A stretch of DNA of 64,000 nt from Bog-756 sp049517675 (GCA_049517675.1 JBEKRV010000004.1:49846-113845), one strand, 5' to 3'. Shown: positions 8,193-16,759, numbered from the stretch's first letter. The notes: generated by a model not told the origin, from the letters alone. Program-made: numbers and translations.

Positions 8193-8569
8193 TTGACCCT
8201 CGAGGCGGGGCGGTTCTCGGTGTGCCGCCTCGACCCGGGATCGGCGTGGCCGACGCCCCCACCGGGGCACAGGTCTTCTCGGTCACCCGGACCCCTGACG
8301 AGATCTCGGTCGTCTGCGCCGAAGCCGACGAGCCGCCGGGATCACGGGTCGAGAACGGCTGGCGGATCCTCCGGGTCGCCGGGCCGATCGCCTTCGACGT
8401 CGTCGGGGTCGTCGCCTCGGTCGCCGTCCCCCTGGCCGAAGCGGAGATCACCGTCTTCGTCGTCTCGACCTACGACACCGACCTCGTCCTCGTCAGGGAC
8501 TCCGATGTCGACCGGGCCACGGGCGCACTCGGTGGTGCCGGCCATCCGGTGACGGTCGCACCGGGTTGA
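8193..8569 (+). pseudogene. ACT-domain (CASTOR-type) protein gene interrupted by an apparent -1 frameshift
   Basis: Two overlapping frames together give one ACT-domain protein. From TTG 8193 the product reads TLEAGRFSVCRLDPGSAWPT, a family-type N-terminus. From about 8258 the +2 frame continues GAQVFSVTRTPDEISVVC and later ILRVAGPIAFDVVG, FVVSTYDTDLVLVR, the rest of the domain. Adding one C to the C5 run near 8256-8261 would join them into about 125 residues. Causes could be a true inactivating deletion, a sequencing error in a homopolymer, or programmed frameshifting. Downstream GTG 8222 would give only a truncated protein. Confidence 0.7.
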
Positions 8570-8599
8570 CCCCGGCGACCCACCTGGGGTGTCGAGTAC

Positions 8600-8620
8600 T
8601 TATCCACAGTCTTTCCACAC
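8600..8620 (+). promoter_or_regulatory. DnaA-box-like pair
   Basis: TTATCCACA at 8600-8608 is a perfect consensus DnaA box. TTTCCACAC at 8612-8620 is a weaker neighbour on the same strand. There is no dnaA, dnaN or AT-rich unwinding region nearby, so this is not an origin. It could be a DnaA-responsive or titration site. Confidence 0.4.
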
Positions 8621-8672
8621 CCGGGCACCCCCTAATGGCGGTCGCCGATTACCCAACACGGGGCGCCCCCGG

Positions 8673-8678
8673 TACACT
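8673..8678 (+). promoter_or_regulatory. Candidate -10 for the repeat-protein gene
   Basis: TACACT is the same hexamer used at ribH and pspA. A start near 8685 would give a leader of about 300 nt before ATG 8985. No convincing -35 was seen. Confidence 0.4.
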
Positions 8679-8926
8679 CATGCCTTCCGAACCGAGGGGT
8701 ACGTCCCGAGGCCACCGACCGCCATGTCGGGCCCGGCACCCCGATCGCAACCGGCACGCACCGGGACTGCACCGCCGAGGAGAGCGCCACGTAGCTACAC
8801 CATCCGCAACACGGACATGAACACCCGCTAGCACACCCGGCTCTTGTAGCCAGGCCGGCTCACCCTTCCCGGTGCCCGGCTGGGGCGTTGAATGCGCAGA
8901 CGTGGGGTCCACCCAACCAGAAGAGA

Positions 8927-8961
8927 GTCAGAGCGCCTCCGTCATCCGACGTGGCTCTGAC
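8927..8961 (+). other. Leader hairpin just upstream of the ribosome site
   Basis: GTCAGAGC (8927-8934) pairs perfectly with GCTCTGAC (8954-8961) around a 19-nt loop. It ends 6 nt before the GAGGAAAGG site, so it could influence translation of the downstream gene. Confidence 0.45.
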
Positions 8962-8984
8962 CGACCGAGGAAAGGTCAACCTCC

Positions 8985-10280
8985 ATGCCTCCGGCATTTT
9001 CCAACATCCCTGTACCTTCACGTACCTCCAGGCGCACCCCCCGCATCTCTCCCCCGTCGCACACGACCAATTCGGTCAGGCGGCGGGCCAGGCGCAACGC
9101 CGGCAAGGCGGCGGGCCTCGCCTCCGTCGCCGCCTCGGCGACCGTCCTCGCCTCGCTGATGGCAGCACCGCTGCCCGCCGAGGCAGCCACGCTGCCCGAC
9201 GGGGCGGGTCTCGTCCTCAACGCACCCATCGTCTCGGCCGCGGCCACACCGAACGGACACGGCTATTGGCTGGTCGGCGCCGACGGTGGGGTGTTCGCCT
9301 TCGGGGACGCCGGCTTCCACGGGTCGGTCGCCGGACTCCGCCTCGCCGCTCCGATCGTGGACGTCGCCTCGACCCCGGACGGTCGCGGCTACTGGGAGGT
9401 GGGCGCCGACGGCGGGGTGTTCGCCTTCGGCGACGCCCCCTTCGAGGGATCGATGACCGGCTACCCGTTGCGCGCCCCGGTCGTCGGGATGGTCCCGACC
9501 CCGGACGGCCACGGCTACTGGGAGGTAGGCGCCGACGGCGGGGTGTTCGCCTTCGGCGACGCCACCTTCGAGGGATCGGCCACCGGCATGTCGCCCGGCA
9601 GCCCGATCGTCGGCATCGCCCCGACCCGGAACGGACACGGCTACTGGGAGGTGGCCGCCAACGGATCCGTCTACGCCTTCGGGAACGCCGCCTTCGACGG
9701 CACCGCCCCGGTCACGACGCCCGCCGTCGGGATCAGCTCCGCCGGAAGCGGCTACCGGATCATCTCGGCCGACGGCGGCACGTTCGCCTTCGGTGGCGCC
9801 TCCTTCGGCGGCTCACTCGCCGACCAGCACCTGAACAAGCCCATCGTGGGTACCTCCTCGACCGGTTCGGGCTACCTCGACGTGGCCGCGGACGGTGGGG
9901 TCTTCAGCTTCGGGTCGGTCGGGTTCTACGGGTCGCTCGGGGGCAGCACCGTCTACGCACCGCCACCGCCGCCGTCGGTGCCGGTCGCGGCGAGCGCCCC
10001 GGTGGTCGACTACGGCCTCACGCAGTACCAGATCGCCGAGTGGTACCGGGTGAACACGTGCGAGGAGGGCGGGAACTGGTACGTCGACGGTTCCGTGTAC
10101 GCCGGAGGCCTGGGCATGAGCAGGGCCAACTGGGACCAGTTCAACACCTTCGGCTTCCCGGCCGACGCCGCCGACGCCACGCCGCTCCAGCAGATCCGGG
10201 TGGCCGTCGCCTTCGCCACCTACTACTACGGGAACCCCGACGCCGCCCCCGACCAGGACGGCTGCACCGGGGGCTACTGA
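8985..10280 (+). CDS. Secreted six-repeat protein with Rpf/transglycosylase-like C-terminus
   Basis: 431 residues. A basic N-terminus (RRRARRNAGK) leads into a hydrophobic signal sequence ending near PLPAEA, around residue 65. Six repeats of about 40 residues follow, each with GYWxVxxDGG and VFxFGDAxFxGS and separated by API/VVGxxxTP. They probably form a beta-propeller. After a Pro linker, the last 90 residues (YQIAEWYRVNTCEEGGNWYVDGSV, GGLGMSRANWDQF) resemble the lysozyme-like core of resuscitation-promoting factors, with the Glu of CEEGGNW as candidate catalytic acid. It is likely exported to bind and cleave peptidoglycan. ATG 8985 has GAGGAAAGG at 8968-8976. Confidence 0.78.
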   Translation: MPPAFSNIPVPSRTSRRTPRISPPSHTTNSVRRRARRNAGKAAGLASVAASATVLASLMAAPLPAEAATLPDGAGLVLNAPIVSAAATPNGHGYWLVGADGGVFAFGDAGFHGSVAGLRLAAPIVDVASTPDGRGYWEVGADGGVFAFGDAPFEGSMTGYPLRAPVVGMVPTPDGHGYWEVGADGGVFAFGDATFEGSATGMSPGSPIVGIAPTRNGHGYWEVAANGSVYAFGNAAFDGTAPVTTPAVGISSAGSGYRIISADGGTFAFGGASFGGSLADQHLNKPIVGTSSTGSGYLDVAADGGVFSFGSVGFYGSLGGSTVYAPPPPPSVPVAASAPVVDYGLTQYQIAEWYRVNTCEEGGNWYVDGSVYAGGLGMSRANWDQFNTFGFPADAADATPLQQIRVAVAFATYYYGNPDAAPDQDGCTGGY

Positions 10281-10314
10281 CCGCCGGCGCCCGGGACGAC
10301 GCCAACCTGCACGA

Positions 10315-10343
10315 GGACGGGGCCCCGATCCGGGGTCCCGTCC
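10315..10343. terminator. Bidirectional terminator hairpin
   Basis: A 13-bp stem (10315-10327 with 10331-10343, one G.U pair) encloses a 3-nt loop, midway between two convergent genes. There is no long U tract, as is common in high-GC actinobacteria. Confidence 0.7.
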
Positions 10344-10351
10344 CCGGCCGG

Positions 10352-10648
10352 CTATACGGGGAGCGCGTCGATCGCCCGGGCCAGTGCGATGTCGAGTTCG
10401 GTCAGGCCACCGGCGTCGTGGGTGACGAGGGAGAGGGTCACGGTCCGCCAACGGATGTCGATGTCGGGGTGGTGGTCGGCCTCCTCGGCCAGCCTGCCGA
10501 CCGCCATCACGAAGTCGAGCGCAGCCGGAAAGCTCCGGCACGCGACGGTCTTCATCAACCGACCGCCGACCAGCTCCCACGCCGGCGCGTCCGGGCCATC
10601 GAGGGCGGCGGCCAGCGCCGAGGGGTCGAGGACCGGCGGTCGGGCCAT
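10352..10648 (-). CDS. 4a-hydroxytetrahydrobiopterin dehydratase
   Basis: A 98-residue pterin-4a-carbinolamine dehydratase. The signature AEEADHHPDIDIRW (His-His with a nearby Asp) contains the catalytic histidines, and FPAALDFVMAVGRL and LTELDIALARAID match the family helices. It recycles the oxidised pterin cofactor of aromatic hydroxylases, although no such hydroxylase is in this window. Its ATG overlaps the P450 stop by one base (TGATG), so it is co-transcribed as the last gene of the P450 transcript. Confidence 0.88.
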   Translation of the reverse strand: MARPPVLDPSALAAALDGPDAPAWELVGGRLMKTVACRSFPAALDFVMAVGRLAEEADHHPDIDIRWRTVTLSLVTHDAGGLTELDIALARAIDALPV

Positions 10649-11859
10649 CAGGCGGTGGCCCCGATCGGCGCGGTGGGCGTGAAGGTCACCGCCATCGTCT
10701 CGTAACCCGACACGAAGTTGGCCGCCCGCTTGGGCGGTTCGGTGTCCGAGGCGAGCTCCATGTCGGGCAGTCGGTCGAGGAGGCGGTCGAACATGACGGC
10801 CAGCTCCAACCGCGCCAGCCGGTTCCCGAGGCAGAAGTGGGAGCCGAAGCCGAAGGCCATGTGGTCATTGGGCGTGCGGGTGACGTCGAACGTCTCGGGA
10901 TCGTCGAAGACCGTCTCGTCACGGTTGGCCGACGGGTACAGCAGGAGGAGCTTCTGTCCCTCGGACAGCGTCCGGCCGTGGAGCTCCACGTCCCGGGTCA
11001 TGGTGCGGGCCATGTTCTTGATCGGCGACACCCACCGCAGCATCTCCTCGACGGCGAGCGGCAGCCGGCTCCGGTCGGCGGCCAGGAGCCGGAACTGCTC
11101 CGGATGGGTCAGCAGCTCGTACATCCCGCCGCTGATCACGTGGCGGGTCGTCTCGTCCCCGCCGATCAGGATCAGCAGCGACTCGTAGATCAGTGAGGAC
11201 TCGTCGAGCCGGTCGCCCTCGATCTCGGCGTGGACCAGGGTCCCGATGAGGTCGTCGGTCTGGTTGTCCCTCCGGCGCTGCTCGGCCACCGCCGTGATGT
11301 AGGCGGCGTACTCCATGGCGGCGGTGGCGGCACGGTCCATGGCCGTCGGGTCGGGTGAACCGAGCGCCTTCAGCATGTCGTCGGACCATCGCAGCAGTGC
11401 GTCCCTGTCCTCGGGGGCCACCCCCAGCATGTTGCCGATCACGATCATCGGGAGCGGGGCGGCGATGTCGTTCACGAAATCGGCCGATCCCCGCTCGCAC
11501 ACCCGGTCGATGATGGCGTCGCAGATCTCGCGGATCCCCTCCTCGCTCTCACGGATCCGACGCGGCGTGAACCCCTCGCTGACCAGGCGCCGACGCCGGA
11601 CGTGCTCGGGGGCGTCCGTGTCGATCATCATGGGCAGCGCGTCGCTGTCCGGGCGGATCCCCCCGGCGTTCGAGAAGGTGTCGGGATCCTTCGAGATCTC
11701 CTTGATGTCCGCGTACCGGGTGATCCCCCACACGCCGGACTCCTCGTCGAAGTAGGCGGGGGCCTCCCTCCGCATCCATGCGAACGCAGGGAACGGGTCG
11801 CCGCCGTAGAAGGTGCCGTCGGTGAGCCCGATGTGCAGGTCGGCGGGGATGGTGGACAT
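10648..11859 (-). CDS. Cytochrome P450, CYP142-like (steroid side-chain hydroxylase type)
   Basis: A 403-residue P450. FGFGSHFCLGNRLARLEL contains the haem-thiolate Cys, EEMLRW is the ExxR helix K motif, and LLILIGGDETTRH is the oxygen-binding I helix. FSNAGGIRPD, ALPMMIDTDAPEH and the ending ANFVSGYETMAV closely follow mycobacterial CYP142, which oxidises the C26/27 methyl of cholesterol. The steroid substrate is therefore inferred from resemblance. ATG 11859 has a GAGGAG site; the frame is open 35 codons further upstream but that part is not protein-like. SCP2 and acyl-CoA genes elsewhere in the window fit a sterol-using lifestyle. Confidence 0.87.
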   Translation of the reverse strand: MSTIPADLHIGLTDGTFYGGDPFPAFAWMRREAPAYFDEESGVWGITRYADIKEISKDPDTFSNAGGIRPDSDALPMMIDTDAPEHVRRRRLVSEGFTPRRIRESEEGIREICDAIIDRVCERGSADFVNDIAAPLPMIVIGNMLGVAPEDRDALLRWSDDMLKALGSPDPTAMDRAATAAMEYAAYITAVAEQRRRDNQTDDLIGTLVHAEIEGDRLDESSLIYESLLILIGGDETTRHVISGGMYELLTHPEQFRLLAADRSRLPLAVEEMLRWVSPIKNMARTMTRDVELHGRTLSEGQKLLLLYPSANRDETVFDDPETFDVTRTPNDHMAFGFGSHFCLGNRLARLELAVMFDRLLDRLPDMELASDTEPPKRAANFVSGYETMAVTFTPTAPIGATA

Positions 11860-12036
11860 GGGTCTCCTCGGAAACGCGGGGCGGCGGCGGACGGTCGCCG
11901 CCGGACGGTGGTCTCCGTCCCACCGCCGGGGCGGCGGGCGCCCACCGGATGGATCGCCCCGCACCCTACCGTCACCGCCGACGGTGTGCCGGACCGGACG
12001 GGCCGGATCCCGGCCGGTCGCCCGGGCGGGGGCCGG

Positions 12037-13773
12037 TCACCCGGGCGGGGGGAGCTCCCCGGCAGCCGCCCACGGACCGACACCACCGCCACCGGTCCGA
12101 CCCCATCGCGCCGAGAGCGTGGCGAACGCCTCGACCAGCCCGCGTTTGAGCCGACCCACCGGCACGTGCTCCCCCGCCCAGTCGACCGAACCCGCCGCGT
12201 CGGGATCGTGGATGTGCACCATCTCGGCCAGCGAGGAGAAGCGCTCCCGATCGGAGCGCTGGCCCTCCTCGTCGTTCGACGGGGCGAAGACGACCACGGG
12301 GATGCCCATGGCCACGGCGACCAGCGCGGAGTGGAGCAGGTCGGTGACCACCAGTCGGGCCGTGGTGCGGTACACGTCGAGGAGGTCCATGGCCCGGGCC
12401 AGGTTGTCCTCGAAGTCGCTCGATCCGGTGTAGTGGTCGACCGTCCGCAGGGGGCCGAGCCCGGCCGGGACCAGGCCGGGCAGCCGACCGTGCCGGGATG
12501 CCACGACGATGTCGGTCTGGCGGTCCGGGTCGGGTAGTCGACGGGGGAGACAGAGGGTCAGACAGTTGCTGACGAAGGCGTCGACACCGTGTGCGAGGAG
12601 GAGGTCCCTGGTGTAGGTGTCGCGGCACCCGACCGGGCCGTGCTCCCGGAAGTGGGCGAGCGACGCCTCCCCGACCAGGTAGGGCGCCTGGCGGAGACGG
12701 ATGTGGAATCCCAGGTAGACGACGTCGAGCCCGGCCGACGGTGGCCACTGCGCCTCACCCCACTTGAACCAGCCGTTGAGGAGGATGGGCACCGGTCGGC
12801 GGACGGACTCGAGACCCGGGCAGGAGACCAGCTCGCCGTCGCGGTCGATGCGGACGTCCGGGACCATCCCGAAACCGGACTGCAGGTGGTCGGCCGCCAG
12901 GATCTGGAGATGGTCCCCGAGGTTGTCGGTGGACACCTTGAGGCCCGCCAGGACGCGTCCCGACGCCGGGTTCGGTGCCGGCTCGGTCCACGGGTCCGGC
13001 TCGGGAGCGGGAGCGGACCCGGGATCCGCTTCGGACAGTCCCAGCCTGTCGAGGACGCTGCCCGGACGCACCCGCGCGTACTCGACCCGGTGGGTGAACT
13101 TGAACACGGGGACGTTCCAGTCCACCGGGTCGGTCCGCTCGGTCAGGGGCTCGTAGGCGGCATCGCCCAGGAATGCGTGGGGACCGTCCGCGCTCACCGT
13201 GGGGACCCGGTCCCACCCGGACCGGAAGAGCGGGTCAGCGTCGTAGAGCTGGCCGAAGAGATGGTGGAACCAGAAGTAGTCGTCACTCCGGGACCGACCC
13301 CTCCAGTAGTCGACCATGGCCGCCATCCACGTACCCACCAGGTCCGACGGCTCCCTGGCCGCCAGGAACCACGACGCCACCAGGCGGTCCGGGCCGGGCC
13401 GCGAGAAGGCGAAGAGGTCCTCGACGAGCAACGGATGGAGCCAGTCGTCGAGCGGCCGGTTGCAGTAGAGCGTGGCGTCGACCCATACCCCGCCGTACTC
13501 GTGCAGGAGCATGAGCCGGACTATGTCGGACAGCGACGCCGCCGTGACCGTGCTCGTGGCCAGATCGACCACCGAGGTGACGTCGACGTACCGCCCCAGG
13601 GTGGTGGCGTCGAGGCACCGTACCTCCCAGGTCGGATTCTGGCGCTCCCAACTGTCCAGGCACTCCTCGACGATCCGCGGGGACCGATCACGGCCCTGCA
13701 ACCACAAGGCCCATACGACCCGGTGCCCGATCGTCGTCGACACCGGAGGTCCGGTGCCGACCCCCGCTGTCAC
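12037..13773 (-). CDS. Two-domain glycosyltransferase / polysaccharide pyruvyltransferase
   Basis: 578 residues with two recognisable halves. Residues 15-250 (VVWALWLQG, then ASLSDIVRLMLLHEYGGVWVDAT) match the capsular-polysaccharide-synthesis/GT32-like sugar transferases, with D-x-D-like WVDAT as nucleotide-sugar site. A Pro/Glu/Ala linker near 255-280 leads to a C-terminal half (NLGDHLQILAADHL, GPVGCRDTYTRDLL, LVVTDLLHSALVAVAMGIPVV) that matches polysaccharide pyruvyl transferases. It probably adds a sugar and then a pyruvate ketal, or modifies a cell-surface glycan. GTG 13773 overlaps the fumC stop, so it is co-translated with fumarase although no glycan genes lie nearby. Confidence 0.78.
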   Translation of the reverse strand: MTAGVGTGPPVSTTIGHRVVWALWLQGRDRSPRIVEECLDSWERQNPTWEVRCLDATTLGRYVDVTSVVDLATSTVTAASLSDIVRLMLLHEYGGVWVDATLYCNRPLDDWLHPLLVEDLFAFSRPGPDRLVASWFLAAREPSDLVGTWMAAMVDYWRGRSRSDDYFWFHHLFGQLYDADPLFRSGWDRVPTVSADGPHAFLGDAAYEPLTERTDPVDWNVPVFKFTHRVEYARVRPGSVLDRLGLSEADPGSAPAPEPDPWTEPAPNPASGRVLAGLKVSTDNLGDHLQILAADHLQSGFGMVPDVRIDRDGELVSCPGLESVRRPVPILLNGWFKWGEAQWPPSAGLDVVYLGFHIRLRQAPYLVGEASLAHFREHGPVGCRDTYTRDLLLAHGVDAFVSNCLTLCLPRRLPDPDRQTDIVVASRHGRLPGLVPAGLGPLRTVDHYTGSSDFEDNLARAMDLLDVYRTTARLVVTDLLHSALVAVAMGIPVVVFAPSNDEEGQRSDRERFSSLAEMVHIHDPDAAGSVDWAGEHVPVGRLKRGLVEAFATLSARWGRTGGGGVGPWAAAGELPPPG

Positions 13774-15161
13774 GGGTGGGTCATGGACTCGGGCCGGACG
13801 GCTTCGTCGAACTGATCGCCGGTGAGGTAGCCGAGCGCCAGCGCCGACTCGCGGAGGGTCGTCCCCTCCTTGTGTGCCTTCTTGGCCACCTCGGCCGCCT
13901 TGTCGTATCCGATGATGGGATTGAGGGCGGTCACGAGCATCAGCGAGTTCTCGAGGTGCTGGCGGATGCGGGCCTCGTTGGGCTCGAGGCCGTCCACGCA
14001 GAACCGGGTGAAGGCGGACGACGCGTCACTGAGGAGTTCCACCGAGTGGAGCACGTTGTGGATGATGACCGGCTTGCACACGTTGAGCTCCAGGTTGCCA
14101 CGGCTGCCGGCCATGGCCACGGCCGCGTCGTTCCCGTAGACCTGGATGCACACCATGATCATCGCCTCACTCTGGGTCGGGTTGACCTTGCCCGGCATGA
14201 TCGACGACCCGGGCTCGTTTTCGGGCAGGTCGAGCTCACCGAGACCGCTCCTCGGACCCGATCCGAGCCACCGGAGGTCGTCGGCGATCTTGATGAGCGA
14301 CGCGGCCAACGTGCGCAGGGCCCCGCTGGTCATCACCAGCGCGTCGTGCGCGGCCAGGGCGGCGAACTTGTTCGGGGCGGTGACGAACGGGAGTCCGGTG
14401 AGCTCGGCGATGGCCGCGGCGACACGTACGCCGAACTCGGCGTGGGTGTTGAGCCCGGTACCCACCGCGGTCCCGCCGGCGGCCAGCTCGTAGAGGTCGT
14501 CGAGGGTGGACTCGATGCGGCGGATGTCGGCGTCGAGCTGGGCCACGTACCCCGAGAACTCCTGGCCGAGCGTCAGCGGCACCGCATCCATGAGGTGGGT
14601 GCGTCCGATCTTGGTGATCGAGGCGAACGCCCCGGCCTTGGCGTCCAGGGCGTCCCGCAGGTGGCGGATCGCCGGGAGCAGCCGGTGGGTGATCTCCTCC
14701 ACGGCGGCGATGTGCATGGCCGTGGGGAACGTGTCGTTGGACGACTGCGACATGTTGACGTCGTCGTTGGGGTGGACGGGATCCTTCGACCCCATGACCC
14801 CGCCCGCCATCTCGATGGCCCGGTTGGAGATGACCTCGTTGGCGTTCATGTTGGACTGGGTCCCGCTCCCCGTCTGCCAGACGCTGAGTGGGAAGTGGTC
14901 GTTCAGCTTCCCCTCGGACACCTCGCGGGCCGCAGCCACGATGAGGGCCGACTTCTCGGGCGACATCTTGCCGAGATCGGCGTTGACCTGGGCCGATGCC
15001 TCCTTCAGGATCCCGATCGCCCGGATCAGGGGCACGGGCATGGTGTCGTCGCCGATCGGGAAGTGGTGGAGCGACCGGGCCGTCTGAGCCCCCCAGTACC
15101 GGTCGGCGGGGACGTCGATGGCCCCCATGCTGTCCGTCTCGGTGCGGGTGTCCTGGCTCAT
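13770..15161 (-). CDS. fumC: Fumarate hydratase, class II
   Basis: A 463-residue class II fumarase, which interconverts fumarate and L-malate in the citric acid cycle. GSSIMPGKVNPTQSEA is the class signature with the catalytic Ser loop. GSGTQSNMNANEVISNRA and HPNDDVNMSQSSND form the substrate-binding region, and GRTHLMDAVPLTLGQE supplies the second conserved block. ATG 15161 was preferred because GAGGAG precedes it; the ten upstream in-frame residues are not conserved-looking. TAGTGT near 15192-15197 is a plausible -10. It is the first gene of a two-gene transcript with the glycosyltransferase. Confidence 0.95.
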   Translation of the reverse strand: MSQDTRTETDSMGAIDVPADRYWGAQTARSLHHFPIGDDTMPVPLIRAIGILKEASAQVNADLGKMSPEKSALIVAAAREVSEGKLNDHFPLSVWQTGSGTQSNMNANEVISNRAIEMAGGVMGSKDPVHPNDDVNMSQSSNDTFPTAMHIAAVEEITHRLLPAIRHLRDALDAKAGAFASITKIGRTHLMDAVPLTLGQEFSGYVAQLDADIRRIESTLDDLYELAAGGTAVGTGLNTHAEFGVRVAAAIAELTGLPFVTAPNKFAALAAHDALVMTSGALRTLAASLIKIADDLRWLGSGPRSGLGELDLPENEPGSSIMPGKVNPTQSEAMIMVCIQVYGNDAAVAMAGSRGNLELNVCKPVIIHNVLHSVELLSDASSAFTRFCVDGLEPNEARIRQHLENSLMLVTALNPIIGYDKAAEVAKKAHKEGTTLRESALALGYLTGDQFDEAVRPESMTHP

Positions 15162-15282
15162 GCTCGTCTCCTCGTCGCGTCGTCGGGCCACACACTACGG
15201 CGTGCGCGGGGCCCCTTCGACGTCGTCGGACCCCGTGGAACCGACGACGACGCCGTCCCGGCGGGGTCCCGATCGCCCGATC

Positions 15283-16155
15283 TCAGGCCCGCAGTGCCAG
15301 ACCCGCCTCGAGCACGTCACGGGCGGCGGCGACGTCCTCGGAACGGGGGCCGTCCCCTTCGCCGGGCACCTCGAGGATGGCGGGAACCGACTGCAGGGCG
15401 GGATGCCCGAGCAGGGCGGCGAGCCCGTCGGCGCCGATGGTGCCGTCGCCGATGTTCTCGTGTCGGTCCCGGTTGGCGCCGAACCCGACCTTGGAGTCGT
15501 TGAGGTGCATGCAGCGCAACCGGCCGAGGCCGACCGTGTCGTCGATGAGGGCCACCAGTGTGTCGGCATCCCCGACCGTGGCGAATGCGATGCCCGATGC
15601 CCACAGGTGCTGGGTATCGAGGCAGATGCCCAGGCGCTCGTCACCACCTGCGGCATCGATGACCTCGGCCAGTTCCTCGAACGACCGCCCCACGGTGTCT
15701 CCCGCCCCCGCGGCGTTCTCCAGCAGGATCGGGCAGCCCTCGACGTCGGCGTCGACCTCGTCGAGCGAGCCGACGAGTGCCTCGGCCACGTTCGGGAGGG
15801 CGGTCTCGAAGCCGCTCCCCCGGTGGCTGCCGATGTGGAGGACCAGACCTTCCGCCCCCATGCCGTCGGCGGTGGCCAGGTTCGCGGTGAGGCACGACCG
15901 GGACTTGGCCGCCAGCTCGGGATCGGGCGACGCCAGGTTGATGAGGTAGGTGGCGTGGCAGAAGGTGGAGGCCACCGAGGGGTGGTCGGACTGGGCCACC
16001 CGGTAGGCGGCGAGGGCCTCGTCGCTGTACTGCGACGGCTTCCACATCCGGGGGCTCTGGGTGAAGATCTGCACGGCGTCGGCACCGATGTCGGCTCCGT
16101 GCTGGAGAGCCGGGACCAGGCCCTTGCCCGCACGTACGTGTGCTCCGATCAACAT
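15283..16155 (-). CDS. nfo: Endonuclease IV (AP endonuclease)
   Basis: A 290-residue Zn-dependent TIM-barrel nuclease that cuts DNA 5' to abasic sites in base-excision repair. Metal-ligand motifs in order are LHIGSHRG, LLENAAGAG, CLDTQHLWASG, LNDSKVGFGANRDRHENIG and ILEVPGEG. The length is normal. ATG 16155 has no Shine-Dalgarno site but TACGGT lies exactly 6 nt upstream, implying a leaderless message. It is monocistronic and divergent from the PPOX-fold gene. Confidence 0.93.
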   Translation of the reverse strand: MLIGAHVRAGKGLVPALQHGADIGADAVQIFTQSPRMWKPSQYSDEALAAYRVAQSDHPSVASTFCHATYLINLASPDPELAAKSRSCLTANLATADGMGAEGLVLHIGSHRGSGFETALPNVAEALVGSLDEVDADVEGCPILLENAAGAGDTVGRSFEELAEVIDAAGGDERLGICLDTQHLWASGIAFATVGDADTLVALIDDTVGLGRLRCMHLNDSKVGFGANRDRHENIGDGTIGADGLAALLGHPALQSVPAILEVPGEGDGPRSEDVAAARDVLEAGLALRA

Positions 16156-16161
16156 GGGCGC

Positions 16162-16167
16162 ACCGTA
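16162..16167 (-). promoter_or_regulatory. Leaderless -10 of nfo
   Basis: TACGGT on the minus strand, then 6 nt, then ATG 16155. It is the same hexamer and spacing as at 2563-2568. Confidence 0.5.
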
Positions 16168-16291
16168 GCAGCGGCCCCGGTGGGCGAGGCGACCTGCGGC
16201 GCTTCAGCGGCACTCCCCCTACTCTGGGCGGTGACGGGCGCCACGGGCGGCCCGGACCCCGTACATCGCACACCGATCCAGGAGGAACCTG

Positions 16292-16699
16292 ATGACCACC
16301 AAACTCTCCGACAAGGCGAAGGCCCTCGTGAGCCGGCCGGTCCTGGCCAACGTCGCCACCGTGGACGCCGAGGGCCGACCACAGCTCACCCCGGTGTGGA
16401 TCGACCTCGACGGCGAGAACCTGGTGTTCAACACGGCCAAGGGCAGGGCCAAGCAATTGAACCTGTCGAAGAACCCCCAGGTCGCGGTATCCGTGGTCGA
16501 CCCGGACGACCCCTACAACGTGGTCGTCGTCCGCGGCACCGTCGAAGGCACCGAAGACGGTGCCGATGCCCACATCGACTCCCTGGCCAAGAAGTACCTG
16601 GGCGTCGACACCTACCCGATGCGCAGTCCCGGCGAGGTCCGGATCAAGTACGTGGTCACGGCGGACAAGATCGTGATGCAGTCCGCCGACGACGCCTGA
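16292..16699 (+). CDS. PPOX-class F420-dependent oxidoreductase
   Basis: A 135-residue split-beta-barrel protein. NVATVDAEGRPQLTPVWIDLDGENLVFNTAKGRAKQLNL is the first half of the flavin/deazaflavin-binding barrel, and KNPQVAVSVVDPDDPYNVVVVRGTVE completes it. The end (MRSPGEVRIKYVVTADKI) is typical of actinobacterial members of about this length that bind F420. The substrate is unknown. AGGAGG precedes ATG 16292, and TACTCT at about 16219 is a candidate -10. It ends just before a strong terminator. Confidence 0.85.
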   Translation: MTTKLSDKAKALVSRPVLANVATVDAEGRPQLTPVWIDLDGENLVFNTAKGRAKQLNLSKNPQVAVSVVDPDDPYNVVVVRGTVEGTEDGADAHIDSLAKKYLGVDTYPMRSPGEVRIKYVVTADKIVMQSADDA

Positions 16700-16710
16700 G
16701 TCCGTCGGAC

Positions 16711-16759
16711 GGGTCCGCTCCGTCCGCCCCGGGCGCGACGGGGCGGACGGAGCGGACCC
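16711..16759 (+). terminator. Strong perfect-stem terminator
   Basis: Two perfect 20-bp arms (16711-16730 and 16740-16759) flank a 9-nt loop, beginning 11 bp after the PPOX-fold stop codon. It lacks a U tract but is the strongest hairpin noticed in the window. Confidence 0.8.

Larger units (their letters stand above)
8570..8984 (+). other. 415-bp untranslated region before the secreted repeat protein
   Basis: No protein-like frame was found on either strand here. It holds two DnaA-box-like sites (8600-8620), a -10-like TACACT at 8673-8678, and then about 300 nt of probable 5' leader ending in a hairpin and a strong GAGGAAAGG ribosome site at 8968-8976. Leaders of Rpf-type cell-wall hydrolases in actinobacteria often carry a c-di-AMP (ydaO) riboswitch. 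A CCGAACC...GGTACG stretch at 8688-8704 is faintly similar, but I could not align the rest, so no riboswitch is claimed. Confidence 0.5.

Noticed and set aside
8600..8620. Chromosomal origin
   Set aside because: Only two DnaA-like boxes, with no dnaA, dnaN, AT-rich region or box cluster.
8570..8984. ydaO-type c-di-AMP riboswitch
   Set aside because: Only one short stretch resembles the consensus; the conserved 3' part and order of motifs could not be found.
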